From Polyangiaceae bacterium (GTDB lineage Bacteria; Myxococcota_A; Polyangia; Polyangiales; Polyangiaceae), in assembly GCA_025353725.1 (NCBI GenBank), contig JANXOF010000053.1, forward strand, positions 186,001 to 250,000: a DNA stretch of 64,000 nt. Reading direction: 5' to 3'. Under the pieces are notes generated by a model that was not told where the DNA came from, made no database searches, and saw only the letters and a program-made list of their open reading frames with translations. A program made the position numbers and the translations under genes. Numbering within the stretch: position 1 is the first letter of the stretch; the number at the start of each line of letters is the position of its first letter. This document shows positions 43,047 to 52,875 of the stretch, piece after piece.

Positions 43047-44177
43047 TCAGCGAATGTGAAGGGGCGCGGAAACCCAGGCCGCGCCGCCGCGGTTGTCGTG
43101 GACGACAGCCCAGAGGGTGCCGTCCGCAGCGTCCTTCGGTGCGCGATACTTCACGTCGCTCTCCGAAACACGACCCTGTCGGGTATCGAACAGCAAGCGG
43201 GCCTCATCGTCAAACGTTCCAAGGTCGGCGTAGTAGTCGACCCAAATCTGCTCACGCAGCTCGCCGTCTCGCGTGACCTCCGACGGGTTTGGCTCCCAGC
43301 TTGCTTCCGAAACGCGCAGGCCAATTTTATTTTCGGCGCATTCGCTTTCTTTCGCGGACGTGCATCGATCAAGGGTGATCCCCGCGGTTAGGTCAACGTC
43401 GTTTCCGCCCGCAGTAAGGCTCTCGACGACGGGATTCGTATTGACCCGGTCGGCCCAGGCATAAACGCGCGCAATCCCTATCACGTAATCACTCGGTGGC
43501 AGTCTCTTGCCGCTCTCGTCACTGCAGAGAACCGGAACCTGCTGCGCACCGCCGCTCGCATCTCGCGCCGCAAATTCAACGCGCCCCGCGCAAGCGATGT
43601 TGAACACGATAGCGAGTCCGTAGGGTGGTATGCCTTTGCGCTCTTGGACAGAATCCTCGGGCATTGTGAACGCGAACGTCGGCCCTTGCGGAAGAAACGG
43701 AGCAAGGTCGACCCCGGTGGGAAGACTTGCGAACAAATTCGCCCCGCTCACGCCCGCACTGCTAGCCATTGCACCCCCCGGCGAGCTCGATGAAATAGGG
43801 ATCAAGCGCGCGGCCTGGGCGTCGGCGCTTGCGCTTCCCGGCGGCGCAAAGCAGAGGTAATAAAGGTCGTCGGGCGGATTGAGGCAGAGAATCGGAATCC
43901 AGTAAAGCTTTGCCGCGCGCGTCTTCTCCTTGCGCGCATCGGTGGTTAGCCCCTCAAGCGTCACGGTTTCGCCTGGCTTCGCAAACGGCTTATCTGCCTT
44001 GACTACGAAAAGACGTACGCTGTCGACCTTACTCGCAGGGTCGAACCCTGCGGCGCCGCAGGCGACGGCCACGACGGCAAAGAGCGCGACACGCGCGACA
44101 CCCGCGACACCCGCGACTGAACTCGACGATACACCGCGCGCCGCTGCGCCCGAACGCGTGCTCAAAGCTGCCTTCAT
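43047..44177 (-). CDS. Putative lipoprotein, partner of the TonB-dependent receptor
   Basis: The ATG at 44177 lies one base past the receptor stop codon, so the two are one operon. A long signal peptide has a Val/Ala-rich repeat from a 9-bp DNA repeat (near 44090-44120) and ends V-A-C-G, a lipobox. The mature protein starts D-S-V-R-L-F-V-V-K-A-D-K-P-F-A-K-P-G and ends in strands like W-A-V-V-H-D-N-R-G-G-A-A-W, the pattern of Ig-like or fibronectin-like beta domains. It has paired Cys (L-C-L-N, L-C-F-A, I-A-C-A, L-C-S-D). By position it is probably a surface-exposed or periplasmic accessory that helps substrate capture. Confidence 0.78.
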   Translation of the reverse strand: MKAALSTRSGAAARGVSSSSVAGVAGVARVALFAVVAVACGAAGFDPASKVDSVRLFVVKADKPFAKPGETVTLEGLTTDARKEKTRAAKLYWIPILCLNPPDDLYYLCFAPPGSASADAQAARLIPISSSSPGGAMASSAGVSGANLFASLPTGVDLAPFLPQGPTFAFTMPEDSVQERKGIPPYGLAIVFNIACAGRVEFAARDASGGAQQVPVLCSDESGKRLPPSDYVIGIARVYAWADRVNTNPVVESLTAGGNDVDLTAGITLDRCTSAKESECAENKIGLRVSEASWEPNPSEVTRDGELREQIWVDYYADLGTFDDEARLLFDTRQGRVSESDVKYRAPKDAADGTLWAVVHDNRGGAAWVSAPLHIR

Positions 44178-44178
44178 C

Positions 44179-47022
44179 TTACAGTTCTCCTCGGAGACCT
44201 AGACTTGGGAGAAACGGAATCCCCGCCGCATTCGTACTCAGCGTCTGGTTGTAGTTGTAACTCACACCTTCGACATTAGCCTGGTTGTAGGCATTAAGAA
44301 TATCGAGGTACGCGCTGAGCTTCAGACCGCCGTGAAGCTGCCAGGTTTTGTCGACCCGCACGTCGAGCTGGTGAAAGGCGGGATTGCGGCGCCCAAACGG
44401 AGGAAACTCTGCGAGCGGGATGTACGAACCCACCGTCGCATCGTAGAAACCATATTGCTGAGGCGTATTGAGACTGCCGGAGATGTAGCGAAAGCGCGCA
44501 CCAATCTCCCAGCCGTTGCCGAGTCGATAACTGCCTACGGCCGTAAGAATATGGGTCTGGTCAAAGTTGAAAAGCCGCTCCGGCTCGTCGGGGCTGTCCT
44601 TCCGAACGCTCCTCGACAGCGTGTACGCCAGAAAACCGAAAAAGCGATCGTCGGGTTTGTACCGTAGAAGAGTCTCTAGGCCGAACGCGCGCCCTTCTCC
44701 GACATTGCCCAGCCGCTGAACGACGCGCCGATCGTACTGACGAAAAAACGCGTCTACGCCGATTTCGAGCTGCCTCGTGATCTCTTGCTCGAAGCCTCCG
44801 CCGTAGTGGTGAGCGACGTTCGAAACCAAACCGGGACTGCCGAAGACCCGATTGGTTTCTTGCGGCTGCGGCGGCTGCGCAAACCGCCCTACGCCGCCTT
44901 TGAGGGTTGTCCGCGGGAACTCGCGTCGCACGTCTTGCCGAACCGTCACGCGCGGTTGCACGTCCCAACTGCGAATGTCCTTCGCGTAGTCGAGACGAAC
45001 ACCCGGCACGATCCGCGTTCCGGCAAACGGTGTGAGCTCGAGTTCGTCGTACATTCCCGGACGATAAATGGCGTCCGAATCCGAAACGACGAGAGGCGGC
45101 TGGCTGCCAAACGGACCCGCAGGCGGTGACCCGGGCCTGGGCGGCGGGGGCAGTCGCAAATTGACGGTATAAGGGGCATAGAGAATATCGAGTCCGAAGT
45201 TGTTCCGCGCGCCGGGGGCGAGACGATGCGAAAGCTCGGCACGCGGGTTCACGGGCGATGAGGACAAGACGAAAAAGTTGTCGCCGATCGAAAAATCGAT
45301 GGCGTCTTTGCCTACTGCGGCGGTGAGTCTTAGCTCGGTATCTTCGCTGAATTTCCCGACGTAGCGCGCCTGCAATCGGTAGAAAGCCGTGCCAAGCGTG
45401 ATGTTGCCGCCGATGCCCGGGTTCGACCCATTCACGGTACGAGTCAGCAGCGAGAGTCGGTCATCCGACCCGAAGAAGAAAAATCGGAGCGAGTTTTTCT
45501 TGTCGAAATCACGCTGAACAATCGCTTGGTAGTCGTAATAGACAGGCGCAGTCGTCACGCCTGCACCGGCCTTTTCAAGAACAGGCTTCAGCCACAAGTC
45601 GACATACGACCGACGCCCGGCCACGGCGAACGTCCACCCGGTGTTGAAGATCGGACCTTCGGCGAGAACGCGTGCATCGATGAGGTCTGCCTGAGCCAGA
45701 CCATGAATTCCGCGATCTTTTCTTACTTTCGGATCGCGAACCCCAACGTCGACAATCGCACCCGTGACGCGCCCGTACGTCGTACTGAAGTTACCGGGGT
45801 AAAAATCGATCTTCTCGAGCATCTCCGTCGGGATGACGCTCGAAAGTCCGCCAAAGTGATAAACAAGCGGAACGAGCGTGCCGTCGACGTAGATGTTGGT
45901 CTCGTTGGGCGCTGCACCGCGAACGATGAGCAGTCCCGCGATGGCGGGCGGCCGCGCGACTCCGGGCAAGTTCTGAATGGCACGAAGAGCGTCTCCGTTT
46001 GTGCCTGGGATCCGCGAGAGCTCGCGCTGCTCGAGCGTCCGCTTTGTGACCTCGCGTGGCGGGCGCTTGCCGCGAATTTCGACTTCGTCGACCTCCTCGC
46101 CTTTGGCGGACGGGAGAGGGGCAACGACTTCGCGCGCGAGCCGCACATCGATGGTCGCTTCTTGGCCGGCCTCGAGTGTCTCCTCGTAGGACTGCGGGAC
46201 GAACCCAGCGGCTGCGACCACGATTCGGTACGATCCAGCTGGTACGTCGTCGAGACGAAACGTCCCGTCCGACTGAGCCGTCGCGCTAAACGTGGAGACG
46301 CTCCCGCTGCTCCCGGCGTTTAGCGGCGACAGCGAGCTCGACGAACGTGAGTCAGGCGGCGCCGGCACGACACCAAGCGATGTCAGCGTGAGGGTCGCAC
46401 CTTGAACGGGAGACTCTCGACCGGCCCCTCCGCGCTCGGTGGCGACACGCCCGCGTACGCGCGACGCCGGCGGGTTGAAGACGTACGTATGGCGAATCTT
46501 TGCCGCGATAGCCTGACCGTTACGCTTCGCGGGTTCGTACTGCAGCGCTTTCGCGGCCTCGGTGGCGGCTTCTTCGAAACCGTGTCCAACAGGCTTGTCG
46601 ACCGTTACGCGCGTGACGGCCCCCGTGGCATCAAGCTCGAGTATCAAGTCGATGGTGACTTGCTCTTTGATTTTGTCGGCAATGGCCTGTTGGGGGTACG
46701 CCGCGCCCGCGTCTTTGGTGACCACGGGCATCGTAATCGTCGGGCGATTCGTGCGACCAGGATCCGCCGCGGTGGCCGCGCCTCGGTCGGAGACGTCGCG
46801 CTGAACCGGCGCTCCCCCAGGCTGCGCAAAAGCGGCCCGGCTTGAGGTGAAGGTTGCCGTCGACAAGGCGAGCACGAGCACGGCCCCGCGGTAGCCGGCC
46901 TTCGTCGCGGAAAACCCCACTACGTAAGTCTTGTTCAAAGGAGAAGGCACGTCGCCCGCTTTCGCTTTCGGAGCCACACGTTCAGGCCCGATTTGACCCC
47001 CGAGTCGCGGTACGGAATCCAT
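44179..47022 (-). CDS. TonB-dependent receptor with N-terminal TonB C-terminal domain
   Basis: A 947-residue outer-membrane transporter. A hydrophobic signal segment lies at about 44-66. Then comes a TonB_C-like domain (about 98-185, with Y-P-Q-Q-A-I-A-D-K-I-K-E-Q-V-T-I-D-L and Y-E-P-A-K-R-N-G), a carboxypeptidase-regulatory-like beta domain (about 188-290, D-G-T-F-R-L-D-D-V-P-A-G-S-Y), the plug (about 325-440, with V-R-G-A-A-P-N-E-T-N-I-Y-V-D-G) and a beta barrel to the end (N-A-Y-N-Q-A-N near the C-terminus). Having an energy-transducer domain on the receptor itself is unusual in Gram-negatives but recurs in Myxococcota. The start may lie downstream of 47022, since the n-region is long. Confidence 0.9.
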   Translation of the reverse strand: MDSVPRLGGQIGPERVAPKAKAGDVPSPLNKTYVVGFSATKAGYRGAVLVLALSTATFTSSRAAFAQPGGAPVQRDVSDRGAATAADPGRTNRPTITMPVVTKDAGAAYPQQAIADKIKEQVTIDLILELDATGAVTRVTVDKPVGHGFEEAATEAAKALQYEPAKRNGQAIAAKIRHTYVFNPPASRVRGRVATERGGAGRESPVQGATLTLTSLGVVPAPPDSRSSSSLSPLNAGSSGSVSTFSATAQSDGTFRLDDVPAGSYRIVVAAAGFVPQSYEETLEAGQEATIDVRLAREVVAPLPSAKGEEVDEVEIRGKRPPREVTKRTLEQRELSRIPGTNGDALRAIQNLPGVARPPAIAGLLIVRGAAPNETNIYVDGTLVPLVYHFGGLSSVIPTEMLEKIDFYPGNFSTTYGRVTGAIVDVGVRDPKVRKDRGIHGLAQADLIDARVLAEGPIFNTGWTFAVAGRRSYVDLWLKPVLEKAGAGVTTAPVYYDYQAIVQRDFDKKNSLRFFFFGSDDRLSLLTRTVNGSNPGIGGNITLGTAFYRLQARYVGKFSEDTELRLTAAVGKDAIDFSIGDNFFVLSSSPVNPRAELSHRLAPGARNNFGLDILYAPYTVNLRLPPPPRPGSPPAGPFGSQPPLVVSDSDAIYRPGMYDELELTPFAGTRIVPGVRLDYAKDIRSWDVQPRVTVRQDVRREFPRTTLKGGVGRFAQPPQPQETNRVFGSPGLVSNVAHHYGGGFEQEITRQLEIGVDAFFRQYDRRVVQRLGNVGEGRAFGLETLLRYKPDDRFFGFLAYTLSRSVRKDSPDEPERLFNFDQTHILTAVGSYRLGNGWEIGARFRYISGSLNTPQQYGFYDATVGSYIPLAEFPPFGRRNPAFHQLDVRVDKTWQLHGGLKLSAYLDILNAYNQANVEGVSYNYNQTLSTNAAGIPFLPSLGLRGEL

Positions 47023-47172
47023 GGCGTTTGAGGCGGCGACCCTACCACGCTTTCAAAGATCGCGGCGGGCTCGGATACCGCCCCGTGGTAGAAGCTGCCC
47101 CCCGCTGCAGCACCGCCGAGTTCCGTCTCTCAACGCAGTCGCCCGGCCTCGCCTGACATCTGCGCGCTTCAC

Positions 47173-49602
47173 ATGATGCGCAACGTAAACCGCTTTTCTT
47201 CGTTCCACTGCTTTGCCCGCTTCACACGTTTCGCACATGTGGTGCCCCACGTGACGCCTGGGCTGCGTCGCGTCGACCCCTTCGCTTACACGGCATGGGC
47301 GGCGTTCGTAACGCTTGCGTCGGCACGCATGTTCTACGGCTACATGCTCGCGCAAACGGGCGGCGAGTGGAGCGCACCGCTCGACGACGTCTTCATTCAC
47401 TTTGATTACGCGCGCGCAACGGCACTCGGACACCCCTTCGAGTGGGTGGCCGGGAACGGGTACTCCTCAGGCAACACGAGCCTCTCGTACCCGTTCGTAC
47501 TCGCCGTCGGATGGCTCGTCGGGTTCAAGGGGCGCGCGCTGATGGTGTGGGCGGCCATGGTTGCCGCGACGAGCGTGTTCGGGATTCTCCTTGCCGCGCG
47601 GCGACTCTTCGTCGAGCGACTACGCGACACCTGGGGCCGCGCCTCGTCCTATTTACTACCGCCCGTGTTCCTCGGCGTAGGCGCGCTTGATTGGTCCTTG
47701 TGGAGCGGAATGGAAGTGTCGTTCTTCCTCGCGGCGTGGGCTCTTGCGCTCGTCGCGTGGCAAACGCTCGAGACCGATGCGCGCAGGGGCACGCGGCCCT
47801 CGCGCGCCGACCTTGACGCGTGGGGGCTCGGGCTCGCGGGCGCGCTCCTCGTCACGACCCGTCCAGAGGCCTTCGCTACGCTGGCCATTTTCGGCCTCGC
47901 CGCCGTTGACGCCCATCGGCGCGCCCACGCGAGCGCTTGGCGGTGCCTGGGCCTCCTCTCGCGCATAGGACTGCCCGCGCTGGCGGCGTTGATGCTCCAG
48001 GCACTCGCCAACAAGTCTTTCACTGGCGAATGGAGCGCAAACGGGGCCATCGTCAAACTCGCGCTCAATAATCCGTACATGACTGGGCAGGAGAAACTCG
48101 ACGATTACGTCGGCAATCTCGTTTACGCCGCGCTGCGCAACCTAGATTACCACTTTGCACACATTGAGGGCGAGCATCTGACCGAGCTCGTCCCCGCGAC
48201 TTGGAGTACGCGGAACCCCTTTGTTTATCTCGCCCGAACGGCCTGGTGGGCTGGCGTCGTGCCAGTCGCTCTGGCGTTGGTTCCACTCGCCTTTTCGCGT
48301 ACACGGCGAGCGGCCGTCGTTCTTTGGGGCCAAATCATCGCCTGGCTAGCCGTCGTTGCGCTCAACGGGCAAGTGCGTTGGCAGAACGAGCGCTACGTGA
48401 TGCCCGCCGTCGCGTGGCTGCTCATCCTTACAGCGCTCGGCGTTTCGGTCGCACTCCGCACGCCGTCGTCCTCGCTCTCGCGCCGAAGTGCGCCTTGGTT
48501 GAGCGCGCGTCCAACGTTTCTCGTGGTGGTCCTTCTCGGTGCGTTGGTGGTCCAGCTCATTGGCATACTCACGCGTCCGTCCGGATCCGTCCCGACGTTC
48601 CGCTGGCCTTGGGCGCTTGCCATCGCTTTTGGCGGACTTGCCGCGCTTGCGATGCGCGCGTGGAGTGTCCGAGCGGCCCTCGTCAGCCTCGCGTTGCTTT
48701 TTGCATGGGACCACCAGATTCCCAAAATGCGCGACCAAAAGTGGTTTTTCGGCCGCGCATCGCGGAACATTCGGGACCAACACCTCGCCCTCGGCCACTA
48801 CCTCGGCGAGCTCCAGCCGCGCCGGGTGCTCGTAGGTGACGCGGGCGCCATTCTCTACGAATCGGGCAGGCCCGGCCTCGACATCATCGGGCTTGGTGGC
48901 TTCCGTGGACTTCCCTTCGCACGCGCGGGGGTTCACGGGCTCCCGGCCTCACTCGAGTTAATCGAGCGACTCAAACCGGCGGACAGACCCGACGTGCTCG
49001 CGATCTTTCCGACCTGGTTCGGCGCGCTCCCGGCGTGGTTCGCGAGCGACGTCCTCAAGCGCTTTCCGGTCGAAGGCAACGTCATTTGTGGCGGCTACGA
49101 GCATGTTGTTTACCGTGCTGACTGGCATTTACTCGGCACCGGAGATCGCATTCTCCGAGTTCCGGAAGGTGATTTGGGCGTTCGTGCACACGTCGACGTC
49201 GCCGACCTCGTGAGCGAAGGTCAGAGCAAATACACCTTTCAGCGCCCTTCGAACGGATTCACCGAGATGCGCGTGCTCCCCGACCCCAACGACGCTCGCC
49301 GCGATATTTTCGACGCAGGGCGCAGAATCAAAGTAGGAAAGGCTGAGGGGTGGACCGCGCGAGGGTTATCCCTCGGAAAAGCGGTTCACCTCGTCGTGCG
49401 GGCCGTCCCGGAATCGACGACGCGCGTGAGCGTTCGTGTCGATGACGTCAACGCCGGCGACGTCACCATCGTACCGGGCTTAGCGTGGAGCGAGGTCGTG
49501 CTCGAGATCCCCGCCGACCGCGTGAGACCATCGCTGCGTATCACCCTCACCAATGAGGGTCCCGGCGACTTCGTCGACGTCCACGAGTGGGTGACGCAGT
49601 GA
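47173..49602 (+). CDS. Multi-pass membrane glycosyltransferase-like protein (GT-C fold)
   Basis: 809 residues with about 10-12 transmembrane helices in the first 530, then a soluble C-terminal domain. The first periplasmic loop has the acidic motif S-A-P-L-D-D-V-F-I-H-F-D-Y-A-R near residue 65, typical of GT-C enzymes that use polyprenyl-linked sugars (GT39-like). The C-terminal part (about 690-809) has a beta-sandwich pattern. Start is one of two adjacent ATGs at 47173/47176. The stop overlaps the next gene by four bases. It may decorate surface polysaccharide or protein; donor and acceptor are unknown. Confidence 0.82.
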   Translation: MMRNVNRFSSFHCFARFTRFAHVVPHVTPGLRRVDPFAYTAWAAFVTLASARMFYGYMLAQTGGEWSAPLDDVFIHFDYARATALGHPFEWVAGNGYSSGNTSLSYPFVLAVGWLVGFKGRALMVWAAMVAATSVFGILLAARRLFVERLRDTWGRASSYLLPPVFLGVGALDWSLWSGMEVSFFLAAWALALVAWQTLETDARRGTRPSRADLDAWGLGLAGALLVTTRPEAFATLAIFGLAAVDAHRRAHASAWRCLGLLSRIGLPALAALMLQALANKSFTGEWSANGAIVKLALNNPYMTGQEKLDDYVGNLVYAALRNLDYHFAHIEGEHLTELVPATWSTRNPFVYLARTAWWAGVVPVALALVPLAFSRTRRAAVVLWGQIIAWLAVVALNGQVRWQNERYVMPAVAWLLILTALGVSVALRTPSSSLSRRSAPWLSARPTFLVVVLLGALVVQLIGILTRPSGSVPTFRWPWALAIAFGGLAALAMRAWSVRAALVSLALLFAWDHQIPKMRDQKWFFGRASRNIRDQHLALGHYLGELQPRRVLVGDAGAILYESGRPGLDIIGLGGFRGLPFARAGVHGLPASLELIERLKPADRPDVLAIFPTWFGALPAWFASDVLKRFPVEGNVICGGYEHVVYRADWHLLGTGDRILRVPEGDLGVRAHVDVADLVSEGQSKYTFQRPSNGFTEMRVLPDPNDARRDIFDAGRRIKVGKAEGWTARGLSLGKAVHLVVRAVPESTTRVSVRVDDVNAGDVTIVPGLAWSEVVLEIPADRVRPSLRITLTNEGPGDFVDVHEWVTQ

Positions 49603-51791
49603 CGCTTCCGGCGTTCGTGCAAACCTTCAGGGTGCTGGCAGGTGCCTGGGATTTCCCACCCGACGTTCCTTCAACCGTCGCCGCAGGGCTCGCCCTCACC
49701 GCCCTCGCCCTCGCCCTTTTTGGCCGTGGTCGCTTCATCCTCGGGTTGGGCCCCGCGCCGCTTACGAGAAAGCTCTTTTTGTGGACGACCGCATTCGCTG
49801 CCGCGCTCTCGTCGGTCGCCTATATCGCGGTGTACCTCCGCGGAGGTCCTCGAATCATCGACGCGACGACGTACTTCCTCCAAGGACGCGCGCTCTCGCA
49901 TTTCGATTTCGCGTGGACAGAACTCGGCCCGTCCTCGAGCTTTCGCGGGCGGTTTCTTCTTTCTCGCGAATTGCCCGACGGTACGAGCTTAATAGGCGGG
50001 ATTTTTCCGCCCGGGTTCCCTCTTCTTCTCTCGTTCGGGTTTGCACTTGGAGCGCCGATGGTCGTCGGACCGGCCCTCGCGGCGGGCCTCGTCGTAGCGA
50101 CCTACCGTCTCGCACACTCACTCGCGGAGGAAGCGTTCGGCGAGAGTCCATCGTGCGAGGTCACGGCACGCACAGCCGCACTGCTTTCCGTTTTTTGTGG
50201 CGCGTTGCGCTACCACACCGCGGACACCATGGCCCACGGCGCCGCGGCGCTCGGAGTCGTCATCGCCTTCGACGCCGCGTCGAAGCGGCAATGCACGTGG
50301 GCCGGGCTTATCGTCGGTGCGGTAGCCGCAACGAGGCCGATGTCGGCTTTGCCCATCGCGGTCGTCTCTCTTTGGCTACTCCGCAAAGGGGGCCTACGCG
50401 CGCTCACGAGCTTCGTCGTCGCAACGCTTCCGGGTGTGGCTTTCCTTCTCCTCGCGCAGCACGCCGTCACGGGGACATGGTTTACGTCGTCGCAGCGCAT
50501 GTATTATGCACTAAGCGATGGCCCGCCGGACTGCTTCCGATGGGGGTTTGGCCACGCTATAGGGTGCGTTTACGAGCACGGCGAATTCGTGGCAGCGCGC
50601 CTTTCAAAGGGTTTTGGGCTCACTTCGGCGCTCGGTACCACCGTGAGGCGCCTCGCCATGCATCTGCGCGACGTGGCGAACCTGGAGCCGCTTGCGCTTC
50701 TGATCATGGTCCCCGCGTGGAGGTCGGCGAGCCGGTCGGGCCCGCACGCGCATCCGCGCAAAGCAGGAGGCGACACGCAACTCGCAGGCGCGGCCGTCGC
50801 GCTCGTCGGCCTTCATATCCTTGCCTATTTCCCTTTCTACTTCGACGGCAACTACCCTGGCGGCGGCGCACGAATGTTCGCCGACATGCTTCCTATCGAG
50901 CATGCACTTGTCGCTGTCGCGATCGTTTTGTTCGCCTCGAAAGCTCGACCGACGCAGGCGCCGTTACTCGTGCTCTCTCTTTCGCTCGGTGGCTTTGCGA
51001 CGCATGCTGCATTCGACCACCTGAAGCTCCAAGCGCGCGACGGAGGGCGCCCGATGTTCGAGCCGGATCTGCTCGCCAAGGCCGGCGTGTCCACCGGCCT
51101 CGTGTTCGTCGACACAGACCATGCGTTCAACCTGGGACACGATCCGAGCGCGGTAGCCTTGCGCCATGTGGTCGTGGCGCGCTTACGGAACGACGATCGC
51201 GACAGCCTTCTGTTCAACCGCCTCGGACGTCCGCCGAGCTACCTCTACAAGTTCGACGCATCAACGTCGCCTGCGGAACGAACGACGACAGTGATCACGC
51301 CCGCGACGGACAGCGTGACCAAGCCCGAAATCGTACCGTGGACGCCGCCCTCGCCGACAAGCACCTGGCGGTTTGAAGCCGAAGCCGCGTGGCCTCCGCT
51401 TTCGCAAAATGCCGCGTTTGCCGTACCGGTTTTCACCGACACATGTGCTTCAAATGGCAAAGCGTTGCTCGTAACCCCCGCTTCCGTGGAATCCAGTGGG
51501 AGTGCAACCATCGACCTCCCCGTGCCTGAGTCCGGCCTCTATGAAGTGGTCCCAAGAGTCGTCCATCGAGCGAGGCTTCCGCACATGACGCCGCGGAGCC
51601 CTCTAACGCCGAGCGGCAAACTTTCGCTCGTAGAATCGAGCTGGGAATGGGTCGCGAGCGAAGGCGCGGAGGCGTGCGTCGATCTTCTCGCCAAAGAAGT
51701 GCGGCTCGTTGCGCCGACCGCCCGAATGACGGTCGATGCCCAAGGCGGAGCCGTCGCTGTCGACCGCGTGATGCTTCGGCGCATCAAGTAA
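49599..51791 (+). CDS. Multi-pass membrane protein, GT-C glycosyltransferase-like, coupled to the preceding gene
   Basis: The GTG at 49599 overlaps the upstream stop (GTGA); the longer start at 49587 is less likely. 730 residues: about 10 transmembrane helices in the first 460, with a first-loop acidic site I-I-D-A-T-T-Y-F-L-Q-G-R near residue 88 that parallels the D-D motif of its partner, followed by a P-P-G-F-P-L motif common in GT39/GT83-like proteins. The C-terminal 170 residues form a soluble domain with Cys. Together with the preceding gene it probably acts in cell-envelope glycosylation. The next gene is 119 bp away. Confidence 0.8.
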   Translation: MTLPAFVQTFRVLAGAWDFPPDVPSTVAAGLALTALALALFGRGRFILGLGPAPLTRKLFLWTTAFAAALSSVAYIAVYLRGGPRIIDATTYFLQGRALSHFDFAWTELGPSSSFRGRFLLSRELPDGTSLIGGIFPPGFPLLLSFGFALGAPMVVGPALAAGLVVATYRLAHSLAEEAFGESPSCEVTARTAALLSVFCGALRYHTADTMAHGAAALGVVIAFDAASKRQCTWAGLIVGAVAATRPMSALPIAVVSLWLLRKGGLRALTSFVVATLPGVAFLLLAQHAVTGTWFTSSQRMYYALSDGPPDCFRWGFGHAIGCVYEHGEFVAARLSKGFGLTSALGTTVRRLAMHLRDVANLEPLALLIMVPAWRSASRSGPHAHPRKAGGDTQLAGAAVALVGLHILAYFPFYFDGNYPGGGARMFADMLPIEHALVAVAIVLFASKARPTQAPLLVLSLSLGGFATHAAFDHLKLQARDGGRPMFEPDLLAKAGVSTGLVFVDTDHAFNLGHDPSAVALRHVVVARLRNDDRDSLLFNRLGRPPSYLYKFDASTSPAERTTTVITPATDSVTKPEIVPWTPPSPTSTWRFEAEAAWPPLSQNAAFAVPVFTDTCASNGKALLVTPASVESSGSATIDLPVPESGLYEVVPRVVHRARLPHMTPRSPLTPSGKLSLVESSWEWVASEGAEACVDLLAKEVRLVAPTARMTVDAQGGAVAVDRVMLRRIK

Positions 51792-51910
51792 GAAATTGCC
51801 TCAAGGCGTGATGAAATTGTGCGACATCGAGATGGGAGAACGAGGGCGTGACGGGAACTCGTTGACGACCCCGTCGAACGTCGCTTCACTAGCTTTGGGG
51901 GACCCTCGAG

Positions 51911-52234
51911 ATGACCAAGAGTGAACTCATCGACGCCATGGCGCTTCGCAGTCAGCTCACGAAGGCGCGTGCCGAGCTTGTCGTCAACTGCGTGTTCGAC
52001 TCGATGACCGAGGCCCTCCAACGCGGCGAAGGCATAGAGATTCGTGGATTCGGTAGCTTTACTGTGCGCCCCTACAAGGCCTACTCCGGCCGCAACCCGC
52101 GCACCGGCGAGCCGGTTACGGTTCCGCCGAAGCGGCTCCCGTTTTTTAAAGTTGGCAAAGAGCTGAAGGAGCTCGTGAACGCGAGCCGCATCACGCACGC
52201 GACGATCACGGGCGGCGACGACAAAGACGACTGA
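51911..52234 (+). CDS. HU/IHF-family DNA-binding protein (IHF beta-like)
   Basis: A 107-residue nucleoid protein. It starts M-T-K-S-E-L-I-D as IHF beta subunits do, has the I-E-I-R-G-F-G-S-F-T-V block near residues 40-50, the DNA-intercalating arm with G-R-N-P-R-T-G-E-P-V, and F-F-K-V-G-K-E-L-K-E. An acidic tail (D-D-K-D-D) extends past the usual end. ATG 51911 has GGGGGA upstream. It binds and bends DNA. A CBS-domain gene follows after 93 bp. Confidence 0.93.
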   Translation: MTKSELIDAMALRSQLTKARAELVVNCVFDSMTEALQRGEGIEIRGFGSFTVRPYKAYSGRNPRTGEPVTVPPKRLPFFKVGKELKELVNASRITHATITGGDDKDD

Positions 52235-52327
52235 CCCTCCGGCACGCACCCGGCTGAACATGGGATGCGTGCAGGACGCGAATCCGGCACGGCGTTTGCT
52301 CAAAACAGGCTTGGGGAGCCAAGCGCC

Positions 52328-52768
52328 ATGAGTGAACTTCGCAGCATCTTGGAGGAAAAGCGCAGGCCGGTCGAGTACGTCGGCCCCGAAGCGACCGCGT
52401 TCGAGGCGGTCGCCAAGATGTGCCGAAGTCGCATCGGTTCACTTCTCGTAGAGGAATACGAAAAGCCCATTGGGATCATCTCCGAGCGCGACGTCCTGAC
52501 GCGCCTCGTCCTCGAGCAGCTCGACGCCTCAGCCACCAGCGTTCGGGCGATCATGACCACCGATGTACTTTGCATTGATCCGGACGTGGAGCTCGAGCAA
52601 ATTATGGAGCTCATGACAGAACATCGCGTCCGCCACCTGCCGGTCGTGGAGCAGGGAAAAGTCATCGGCATCGTCTCTATCGGCGATCTCGTCCGTTGGG
52701 TGAGTCGCAACCAGGACGTAGAAATCCGCGCCATGCGCGACTACGTCTGCGGCGTGTACCCGGGTTAA
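52328..52768 (+). CDS. CBS-domain pair protein
   Basis: A 146-residue stand-alone protein with two CBS repeats: the first ends R-I-G-S-L-L-V-E-E-Y-E-K-P-I-G-I-I-S-E-R-D (about residues 36-56), the second V-R-H-L-P-V-V-E-Q-G-K-V-I-G-I-V-S-I-G-D (about 101-120). Such Bateman modules bind adenine nucleotides and often sense energy state; the partner is unknown. The ATG at 52328 gives the family start. It lies between the IHF-like gene and tyrS on the same strand. Confidence 0.9.
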   Translation: MSELRSILEEKRRPVEYVGPEATAFEAVAKMCRSRIGSLLVEEYEKPIGIISERDVLTRLVLEQLDASATSVRAIMTTDVLCIDPDVELEQIMELMTEHRVRHLPVVEQGKVIGIVSIGDLVRWVSRNQDVEIRAMRDYVCGVYPG

Positions 52769-52875
52769 GTCTCGAAACGCGCATTCGAAACGCGCTGCAG
52801 CGGTCTCGGCAGGCCCAAACGGGTCTCAGCGGTCTCGACAAGCAAGGTCGGTTCGGCTTACTTCTGTTCGAGTCC

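Noticed and set aside
44090-44120. 9-bp tandem repeat (acccgcgac type) near the start of the receptor-associated lipoprotein
   Set aside because: It encodes Val-Ala-Gly units of the signal peptide; low-complexity coding DNA rather than a separate element.
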